Assembly: GCA_029256485.1 (NCBI GenBank)
Contig: JAQSXU010000304.1
Location: 1 to 9,275, forward strand
Direction: 5' to 3'
DNA: 9,275 nt
Origin: Clostridiaceae bacterium
Lineage (GTDB): Bacteria > Bacillota_A > Clostridia > Clostridiales > Clostridiaceae
Positions 1 through 5,055 of this stretch are shown in pieces. Each line of letters opens with the position of its first letter. The stretch's first letter is position 1. The position numbers were made by a program, and so were the translations under genes. The notes beneath the pieces were generated by a model, which saw only the letters and a program-made list of their open reading frames with translations, did no database searches and was not told where the DNA came from.

Positions 1-728
1 TTGATGGGTATATTTTAAATGATACTACATCAAAACAAATAATAATCAATGCAAATAGTTTAAATGTTGAAGTAGTATTTAATTATACACAAATTGGATC
101 TGTTACTATAAATTATTTAGACAACAGTAACAATGTAATAGCACCACAATCTGTAAATAGTAATCTAACAGTAGGACAAACTTATAATTATAGTCCAATA
201 TTAATAAATGGATATTCAACTACTGATATAGCAAAAGATATAATTATTTCAAATGACAATCTAAATCAAATAATAAATTTTGTATACACTCAAATAAAAG
301 GTACTTTAACAGTTAAATATCAAAATAGTGCTGATAACACAGATATAGCAACTGAAAAAGTAGAGAATAATTTAGATTGGAATTCTTATACGGAAAATAG
401 TATAGATATTGATGAATATACTATTAGTGGAAATAATACACATATAGTAACTATCAACGCAGATAATTTAAATCCTGTAGCTATATTTACATACACTAAA
501 AATCCAGTTGGTTCTGTTACTATTAATTATATTGATGATGTAAATAATACAAGTATTCAAGATGCAACAGTAAACAATAATTTAGCATTAGATACATATA
601 GTTATGATGCTCCAGAAATATCAGGATATATTTTATCAACAACAGACACTTCTCCAAAATCTGTAACATTAACTAGTGACAATTTAAATCAAACTATAGA
701 ATTTATTTATACTGTTAATCCATCATAA
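1..728 (+). CDS. Partial MucBP-repeat surface or fibre protein (C-terminal end only)
   Basis: The frame is open from base 3 to the TAA at 726-728; the start lies upstream of the window. The visible 241 residues are the tail of one repeat followed by three MucBP-like repeats of about 68-72 residues. Each begins G-S/T-V/L-T-I/V-N/K-Y, has a central GY or EY turn, and ends in a F-x-Y-T strand (VFNYT, NFVYT, IFTYT, EFIYT). MucBP domains are known from Firmicute adhesins that bind mucin or other glycans. Here the protein ends directly after the last repeat (TVNPS) with no LPXTG motif, membrane helix or basic tail, so it is not a sortase-anchored adhesin. Given the fibre genes downstream, I infer a virion or tail-fibre adhesin, though a secreted host protein is possible. 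The strong terminator at 822-870 ends its transcript. Confidence 0.85.
   Translation, partial: DGYILNDTTSKQIIINANSLNVEVVFNYTQIGSVTINYLDNSNNVIAPQSVNSNLTVGQTYNYSPILINGYSTTDIAKDIIISNDNLNQIINFVYTQIKGTLTVKYQNSADNTDIATEKVENNLDWNSYTENSIDIDEYTISGNNTHIVTINADNLNPVAIFTYTKNPVGSVTINYIDDVNNTSIQDATVNNNLALDTYSYDAPEISGYILSTTDTSPKSVTLTSDNLNQTIEFIYTVNPS
96..725 (+). repeat. Three tandem MucBP-like protein repeats
   Basis: Repeat units lie at 96-299, 300-509 and 510-725; bases 3-95 are the end of a fourth. Units 1 and 3 are closest (GSVTINYLD and GSVTINYID, each with SDNLNQ before the last strand). Unit 2 is more diverged (GTLTVKYQN). The similarity is at protein level more than DNA level, pointing to old duplication rather than recent expansion. 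Confidence 0.8.
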
Positions 729-758
729 TTAATAGGAATAAATTAAAAATATATAATT

Positions 759-839
759 AAGATGAAAGTCTAATTTTATGGATGATTTTGGTTTGAAAAT
801 TGAAGCATGAGTGAGTATTCGAGAGATATAAAGAGATAA
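759..839 (+). other. Conserved intergenic element, copy A
   Basis: This stretch aligns with 4205-4286 (copy B). Shared blocks are AAGATGAAA (759-767), TTTTATGG (774-781), AGCAT (804-808), GAGTAT (813-818) and AAGAGAT (831-837). Distances between block starts are 15, 30, 9 and 18 in A and 15, 31, 9 and 18 in B, so a single 1-base indel aligns all of them. Sequence between blocks is diverged. A small bulged hairpin can form at its 5' side (AATT-A-AGA with TCTAATT). Its 3' end runs into the terminator stem. It lies upstream of the fibre gene at 957. Function unknown: RNA element, decayed small ORF, or recombination site. Confidence 0.6.
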
Positions 840-870
840 TTTTTATTATTTTTATATCTCTTTTTGTTTT
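822..870 (+). terminator. Intrinsic terminator after the MucBP gene
   Basis: A perfect 11-bp stem pairs AGAGATATAAA (822-832) with TTTATATCTCT (851-861) around an 18-base loop, followed by a T-rich run TTTTTGTTTT (861-870). A second register pairs AAAGAGATA (830-838) with TATCTCTTT (855-863). It is placed about 95 bases after the stop of the MucBP gene and before a candidate promoter, so it probably separates that transcript from the next fibre gene. Confidence 0.8.
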
Positions 871-885
871 GTAAAAATTTTCTAT

Positions 886-914
886 TTGATTAGAAAAGGA
901 GATGATTTTATATA
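886..914 (+). promoter_or_regulatory. Candidate sigma-A-type promoter for the GH fibre gene
   Basis: TTGATT (886-891) and TATATA (909-914) are separated by exactly 17 bases, each matching the consensus at four of six positions. It follows the terminator directly. A start near 921 would give a leader of about 36 bases containing the GGAGGTG ribosome binding site (943-949). In such A+T-rich sequence chance matches are common, so placement is the main support. Confidence 0.4.
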
Positions 915-956
915 TTTATACAAAAACAATGAATAAATATACGGAGGTGATACGAT

Positions 957-3398
957 ATGAATAATAAGCCATTGCCTAAACAGGTAGGGGATTTAGATAG
1001 TTTGACAACGGAAAATAAAGATGATTTAGTTAGTGCTTTAAATGAACATGGTTCGCAATTGGCAGATAATACGAATAAAATATCAAACAATGAAAACAAC
1101 TTAAAAAAAATTTTTACATCGCTAGATGGATTTTTAGGTGTAAACGGAGGGGCAAGTGGAGTTGGTTTTGGAAGTGCTCAATTAAAAATACGTAATTGCA
1201 GAACTGGTGGAAATTGGGCATCAATCGAAACATCTCAAGGAGTTTATGATTGGACTAGTTTAGATTCACAACATACACTTGCACAACAGAATAATCAAAA
1301 GTTGTATATTGATTTAGGAAGTAATAATACACTATATGGAACCTCCAATAATGCCAATGCTATACTAGATTCGGCTACAATAGCGGCACATAAAAATTAT
1401 GCAACAGCTTTAGTTGATAGATATAAAGGATATGGATATATGTATTCTTTTTGGAATGAACCAGATGTAGCAGATCAATGGCACTATGGCAGCAATGCCA
1501 CCACTTATTTTAATATAGTTAAAGATTTATATAAGTTAATTAAAAGTATAGATTCTACTGCAATTATTTGTATGCCTGATTTAGCTATATACACTGAATG
1601 GTTTGGTAATGTGTGTGAACTTGGATTATTAGATTATACTGATATAATGTCATGTCATATATATGATATTCCCGAAAATTTAATTAACCGTATTCATAAA
1701 ATTAGAACTATAATAAGAAGATACACAAATACAGATATTCCTATCTATATAACAGAGTTCGGTTGGTCATCTGCTCCTGATATTGCTTATACTGGTACTA
1801 ATGTCGATGAAGCAACTAGAGCAAAATATGTAATTAGATATTTATTGTTAGCACTAGAATGTAATATTAGAAAAGCTTTTATATATACAACAAGAACAAA
1901 TAGAACTAATACAACTAATAAAGAGGATTGGTTCGGTATTTATGATACAGATACTAGTTGGACTAAACTACCTATAGCTAATGCGATTATGAACTTTATG
2001 GCTTCAAACATAGATTATTGTTATATAGGAAGAATCCCTTCAAATAAAAATGATTATATAGTTAGATTAATGCATAAAACTACGCATTTAATAAGGTATG
2101 CATATTGGAGTTCTGTTGATAGTCATGGTGTTAAATTAGATACTGGAGATACAGTAACATTAACAGATACAGTACAATTTTTAGATACGACTGAAGAACT
2201 AAATGTATTTGATATTATAAACAAAACGAGATATGACAATTATAGCGAGCCAGTAAAAAGATTGTCTGGATATAATGAAATATTTAACGATTTAGATAAT
2301 AATCAAGTAAGTGGAACAAATGCTCATGCGGGAGGAACACAAACATTGGCTGGAACCGAATCTCATACACAAGGGAGATATACCATTGCATACCCAGCGA
2401 GTTTATATAAAATAGCTTCATTTTCAGGGAATACAATAATATTAGACACATCTGATGGGTTAGTCGTTGGAAATATATTAGTTATTTATAGAGGTGCAGC
2501 TATTCCTATTATTACAAAAGTAACAGATATCAATGGTTATATTATTACAACTGATGTAACACCAAGTAGTGCATGGGGATTAGCCATGAAATTTAATGAA
2601 GGACTGAATTTTTCTGCTAGTGCAGAAGGTGTAGCAACAGTAGCTTCAGGAAACGTATCTCATACACAGGGAAGTAATACTATTGCTAATGTTTTTGCTT
2701 CATTTGCAATGGGTATTTATAATAAAATTATGAGTGGTAGTAGTATGAACTATTCTGCAACTTCTACAGCTTTTGTTATTGGCAATGGTACTTCTAATAG
2801 TAATAGAAATAATGCTTTTAGGATTACTTTTGACGGAAATGTTTATGCATCTGCATTTAATACTACAGGGGCAGATTTCGCAGAAACAGTAGAATGGGCA
2901 GACGGAAACCCAAATAATGAAGATAGAGTAGGACATATTGTAATTCCTATTGATGGAAAAATAAGAAAAGCTAATTCAAAAGACACTGGAAAACTTTTTG
3001 TAGTAGCAGGAACTCCTACAATAGTTGGAGATAGTTACGAAGATGATTGGAAAGATAAATATTTAAAGGATGAATGGGGAAGGATTCAGTATAGCAATGT
3101 AGAAGTTGACGAAGTGAAAGATTCAGAAGGGAATATAATTATACCGGCACATATAGAATTACAACCAATAATAAACCCAAAATGGGATAGTACAAAAGAA
3201 TATATACCTAGAAGTGAAAGAAAAGAATATACATGGATTACAACTACTGGAAAAGTACGTGTAAGAGATGATGGTACATGCAAAGTAAATGAATATTGTA
3301 CTACAAATGATGAAGGTATAGCTACTTACACAACTAGTGAAAAGAGATTTTATGTATTAAATAGGGTATCAGATAATATAATAACTGTTATTTATTAA
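957..3398 (+). CDS. Tail-fibre glycoside hydrolase (clan GH-A) with Peptidase_G2 self-cleaving C-terminus
   Basis: 813 residues; the ATG follows GGAGGTG by seven bases. Residues 1-55 (DLDSLTTENKDDLVSALNE, then a polar coil) match a segment common at phage fibre N-termini. Residues about 56-430 look like a GH-A barrel related to GH39/GH5-type enzymes: WNEPD at 166-170 offers E168 as acid/base and ITEFGW at 265-270 offers E267 as nucleophile, so the retaining pair is intact. Residues about 450-600 carry trimeric-fibre head repeats (SHTQGRYTIA at 469-478, SHTQGSNTIA at 568-577) split by an inserted beta-rich segment (about 482-550). Residues about 636-813 (GADFAETVEWADGNPNNEDR, later KYLKDEWGRIQY, VRDDGTCKVNEY) match Peptidase_G2, the self-releasing domain known from the phi29 appendage protein. 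Expected role: a trimeric virion depolymerase cutting a host surface glycan. Substrate unknown. The next gene has its own promoter. Confidence 0.9.
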   Translation: MNNKPLPKQVGDLDSLTTENKDDLVSALNEHGSQLADNTNKISNNENNLKKIFTSLDGFLGVNGGASGVGFGSAQLKIRNCRTGGNWASIETSQGVYDWTSLDSQHTLAQQNNQKLYIDLGSNNTLYGTSNNANAILDSATIAAHKNYATALVDRYKGYGYMYSFWNEPDVADQWHYGSNATTYFNIVKDLYKLIKSIDSTAIICMPDLAIYTEWFGNVCELGLLDYTDIMSCHIYDIPENLINRIHKIRTIIRRYTNTDIPIYITEFGWSSAPDIAYTGTNVDEATRAKYVIRYLLLALECNIRKAFIYTTRTNRTNTTNKEDWFGIYDTDTSWTKLPIANAIMNFMASNIDYCYIGRIPSNKNDYIVRLMHKTTHLIRYAYWSSVDSHGVKLDTGDTVTLTDTVQFLDTTEELNVFDIINKTRYDNYSEPVKRLSGYNEIFNDLDNNQVSGTNAHAGGTQTLAGTESHTQGRYTIAYPASLYKIASFSGNTIILDTSDGLVVGNILVIYRGAAIPIITKVTDINGYIITTDVTPSSAWGLAMKFNEGLNFSASAEGVATVASGNVSHTQGSNTIANVFASFAMGIYNKIMSGSSMNYSATSTAFVIGNGTSNSNRNNAFRITFDGNVYASAFNTTGADFAETVEWADGNPNNEDRVGHIVIPIDGKIRKANSKDTGKLFVVAGTPTIVGDSYEDDWKDKYLKDEWGRIQYSNVEVDEVKDSEGNIIIPAHIELQPIINPKWDSTKEYIPRSERKEYTWITTTGKVRVRDDGTCKVNEYCTTNDEGIATYTTSEKRFYVLNRVSDNIITVIY

Positions 3399-3412
3399 GA
3401 ATAACTGGCAAT

Positions 3413-3428
3413 ATAATATTAATATTAT
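3413..3428. repeat. Perfect 16-bp AT-only palindrome
   Basis: ATAATATTAATATTAT reads identically on both strands. It lies 15 bases after the fibre-gene stop and about 70 bases upstream of the acetyltransferase start. It is not followed by a T run, so it is a poor terminator. It could be an operator for the promoter at 3482-3490, but pure A/T palindromes arise easily by chance here. Confidence 0.3.
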
Positions 3429-3481
3429 TTAAATAAACTGTTAATAAAATTTAAAAACTACTTTCCCTATTTTATTCAATT

Positions 3482-3490
3482 TGCTATAAT
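3482..3490 (+). promoter_or_regulatory. Extended -10 promoter of the acetyltransferase gene
   Basis: TGCTATAAT is a perfect TGnTATAAT extended -10 element. The -35 region 17 bases upstream (TTTCCC, 3462-3467) is weak, as is usual for extended -10 promoters. Transcription would start near 3497, leaving a leader of roughly 18 bases that contains the GGGGGAA ribosome binding site (3501-3507). The acetyltransferase is therefore probably expressed separately from the fibre genes. Confidence 0.7.
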
Positions 3491-3514
3491 TATGTAACAT
3501 GGGGGAATATATAA

Positions 3515-4054
3515 ATGGGCTCTAAAGATAAAATTAATTTTGTTCAAGAAATAAAAAAAGAATTAAAAAAGAATAAAGGAATAAAAACAAAAATAGTTTT
3601 ATTTACTTATAGAATTGGATTTTATGGAAAGTATATATGTAAAATTAAAATAGTGAGATATATAAATTCTATAATATATATTTTTTTAAAAATATTATGT
3701 AATTTTTTAGGTTGTGTAGATATTCCTCCAAAAGATGTTTATATAGGGTGGGGACTTAGATTGCCGCATCACTTTGATGGTATAAAAATAATGGATAATT
3801 GTACAATAGGGCATAATTGCACTATATTTCAAAATGTTACATTAGGTATTATAGAAAAAGATAAAGCAAATATAGATATAGGAAATAATGTATATATTGG
3901 TGCGTATGCTCTAATTTTAGGAAAAGTAAAAATAGGAGATAATTGTAAGATAGGGGCAGGTACAATCATTATAAATAAAAACATCCCAAGTAATACGACT
4001 ATAGTAAATGAAATTAATTATAAAATTATACCACACGAGATCGATTCACAATAG
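3515..4054 (+). CDS. Hexapeptide-repeat O-acetyltransferase, serine-acetyltransferase-like
   Basis: 179 residues; ATG eight bases after GGGGGAA. Residues 1-45 are lysine-rich; about 48-66 form a hydrophobic helix. From about 73 a left-handed beta-helix follows with hexapeptide turns: VYIGWG, LPHHFDGIKI (83-92), CTIGHN, CTIFQNVTLG, IDIGNNVYIGA, KVKIGDNCKIGAG. H86, three residues before Gly, sits where the catalytic His of the CysE/LbH-SAT family lies (IDHGTG in CysE). The second family His (the HP motif) is absent, replaced by KANIDIG. It is shorter than true CysE and lacks its long N-terminal helical domain. This pattern fits small acetyltransferases of polysaccharide gene clusters rather than cysteine synthesis. 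It would transfer acetyl from acetyl-CoA in the cytoplasm. No cysteine or capsule genes adjoin it; it stands alone between fibre genes with its own promoter, like a phage accessory (moron) gene. Acceptor unknown. Confidence 0.85.
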   Translation: MGSKDKINFVQEIKKELKKNKGIKTKIVLFTYRIGFYGKYICKIKIVRYINSIIYIFLKILCNFLGCVDIPPKDVYIGWGLRLPHHFDGIKIMDNCTIGHNCTIFQNVTLGIIEKDKANIDIGNNVYIGAYALILGKVKIGDNCKIGAGTIIINKNIPSNTTIVNEINYKIIPHEIDSQ

Positions 4055-4074
4055 GAAAATATTATGAAATAACT

Positions 4075-4100
4075 AAATAGTAATCACTATGCTATTTTAT
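4075..4100 (+). terminator. Possible weak terminator after the acetyltransferase gene
   Basis: ATAGT (4077-4081) pairs with ACTAT (4086-4090) across a four-base loop, or alternatively AAATAG (4075-4080) with CTATTT (4092-4097), followed by TTTTATTTAT. The stem is short and A/U-rich. Position just after the stop codon is the main support. Confidence 0.3.
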
Positions 4101-4204
4101 TTATAATTAATTTATGAAATAGATTTAATAGTATAGTAATATGTTTAATATTATATATGTATTTTTATACAAGATAATTGGAAAATAGTCTTTAATTAAT
4201 AAAT

Positions 4205-4286
4205 AAGATGAAATCCATCTTTTATGGTAAATTTATACAACGTATTGGGTAGCATAATGGAGTATATGGAAGAAAACAAGAGATTA
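4205..4286 (+). other. Conserved intergenic element, copy B
   Basis: Counterpart of copy A (759-839). Blocks: AAGATGAAA (4205-4213), TTTTATGG (4220-4227), AGCAT (4251-4255), GAGTAT (4260-4265), AAGAGAT (4278-4284). At its 5' end AAGATG (4205-4210) and CATCTT (4216-4221) form a perfect 6-bp hairpin with loop AAATC. Copy A also has a hairpin there but built from different bases. Unlike copy A, no strong terminator overlaps its 3' end. It lies about 170 bases upstream of the gene at 4457. Confidence 0.6.
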
Positions 4287-4310
4287 AGAAATGAAACATT
4301 TATATTATGA
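4224..4310 (+). pseudogene. Possible relic of a small coiled-coil ORF inside element B
   Basis: ATG to TGA encodes 28 residues; IMEYMEENKRLRNE has a helical, coil-like character. There is no Shine-Dalgarno sequence upstream. At the matching place in copy A, ATG at 778 starts MDDFGLKIEA and stops, but after a one-base shift the frame reads SMSEYSRDIKR, resembling SIMEYMEENKR here. Both copies may descend from one small gene, broken in A. The alternative is that the matched bases are noncoding and the peptide similarity is a by-product. Confidence 0.25.
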
Positions 4311-4344
4311 ACTAATGATGAAATTTAAAATAGAATATAAGTAA

Positions 4345-4396
4345 GTATAAAAGAAATATAGATAGTTTAAATTAGACTTATATATCGCTTTTATAC
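4345..4396 (+). other. Long-loop hairpin in the spacer
   Basis: GTATAAAAG (4345-4353) pairs perfectly with CTTTTATAC (4388-4396), with an inner ATATA/TATAT pairing (4356-4360 with 4381-4385). The following bases ATTTTACAT are not a real T run, so termination is doubtful. It could be a leader structure of the downstream transcript. Confidence 0.3.
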
Positions 4397-4456
4397 ATTT
4401 TACATATGATAAGGAATAAATTAAAGATAATAAAAATAATAAGGAGGAATGTATAA

Positions 4457-5029
4457 ATGAGTAATGTTATTAATTTTAGTACAAGTGCAACTCAGACTTC
4501 AATAGCTAATCAAGAAATTATACAACCAAATAAACCAGAAGGATATAATGGTACGTTTATTGCAAATTATTTTGATTTTTATAATGATGAGGATTGTCAT
4601 GTATTGGTTAATGATAATACTACTCCAATGTTTATAAAATCAGGTGGTTTTACATTTGGTAGCATTTATCAATTACGTATACTTAAAATTGTTGAAGAAA
4701 ATATTCATTATAATTTTAGTGGAGTAGCTCCAGAATCACCTGCTTTAATACAAACAATAGGAAAAGGATTGCATATGTTAGGTATTATGGCTATTCCACC
4801 TGTAATAATCTTAAACGAAGGTGAGACTAAACAAATAAATGTAGTTGCAGTAAGACCTGTGTTGTATAATAATTCAATAATGCCTGTTGGAACTATATAT
4901 GAATCTAGTAATGAATTAGTCGCCACAGTAAACAATTCAGGACTTGTTAGTTTTGTTGGAAATGGATACTGTCAAATTACAATAACCAATAATGGATATA
5001 TAGATATTATACAGATTACATGTATTTAA
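4457..5029 (+). CDS. Small virion-type protein with C-terminal Big2-like Ig domain
   Basis: 190 residues; ATG nine bases after a full AAGGAGG (4441-4447). Residues 1-about 100 (INFSTSATQTSIANQEIIQP, then FDFYNDEDCHVLVN and a hydrophobic-turn segment) resemble a small beta-rich domain that I associate with Firmicute phage structural proteins; this is recollection, not a named family. Residues about 114-190 match Big2 Ig-like domains: ILNEGETKQINV, then YESSNELVATVNNSGLVSFV and GYCQITIT. Such Ig folds are common surface decorations on phage virions and are thought to bind cell-surface carbohydrate weakly. No signal peptide or membrane segment is seen. The next gene starts 26 bases after the stop, so the two are probably cotranscribed and may be assembled together. 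Exact role (baseplate, fibre connector or decoration) cannot be decided. Confidence 0.85.
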   Translation: MSNVINFSTSATQTSIANQEIIQPNKPEGYNGTFIANYFDFYNDEDCHVLVNDNTTPMFIKSGGFTFGSIYQLRILKIVEENIHYNFSGVAPESPALIQTIGKGLHMLGIMAIPPVIILNEGETKQINVVAVRPVLYNNSIMPVGTIYESSNELVATVNNSGLVSFVGNGYCQITITNNGYIDIIQITCI

Positions 5030-5055
5030 TAATAAATTAAAAGGAGGTTTTGGAA

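Larger units (their letters stand above)
4055..4456 (+). other. 402-base spacer between acetyltransferase and Big2-protein genes
   Basis: No convincing full-size gene is present on either strand. It contains a possible weak terminator (4075-4100), intergenic element copy B (4205-4286), an overlapping 28-codon ORF without a ribosome binding site (4224-4310), a 9-bp long-loop hairpin (4345-4396), and a -10-like TATGAT (4405-4410) lacking a good -35. Just before the next gene, AGGAATAAATTAAA (4412-4425) repeats exactly a 14-mer at 734-747. It is unusually long for a spacer in a fibre-gene cluster. Confidence 0.7.

Noticed and set aside
902..964. A 20-codon ORF overlapping the start of the GH fibre gene
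   Set aside because: Its GGAG abuts the ATG with no usable spacing, and the ATG lies inside the candidate promoter. The overlap with the next start codon looks accidental.
908..1099. A 63-codon reverse-strand ORF
   Set aside because: It lies across the fibre gene's start on the opposite strand, has no ribosome binding site or recognisable domain, and is explained as a shadow of the coding frame.
2700..3283. Two reverse-strand ORFs within the fibre gene's C-terminal domain
   Set aside because: They oppose a well-matched Peptidase_G2 region and their cysteine- and serine-rich translations are typical antisense artefacts.
3413..3428. Terminator for the GH fibre gene
   Set aside because: The palindrome is entirely A/T, has no loop without opening the stem, and is not followed by a T run.
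3515..4054. Calling the acetyltransferase CysE (cysteine biosynthesis)
   Set aside because: It lacks the long N-terminal helical domain and the second conserved His motif, and no sulfur or cysteine genes adjoin it.
4708..4935. A reverse-strand ORF inside the Big2-protein gene
   Set aside because: It is fully inside a gene with a perfect ribosome binding site and recognisable domain, and has no start signals of its own.
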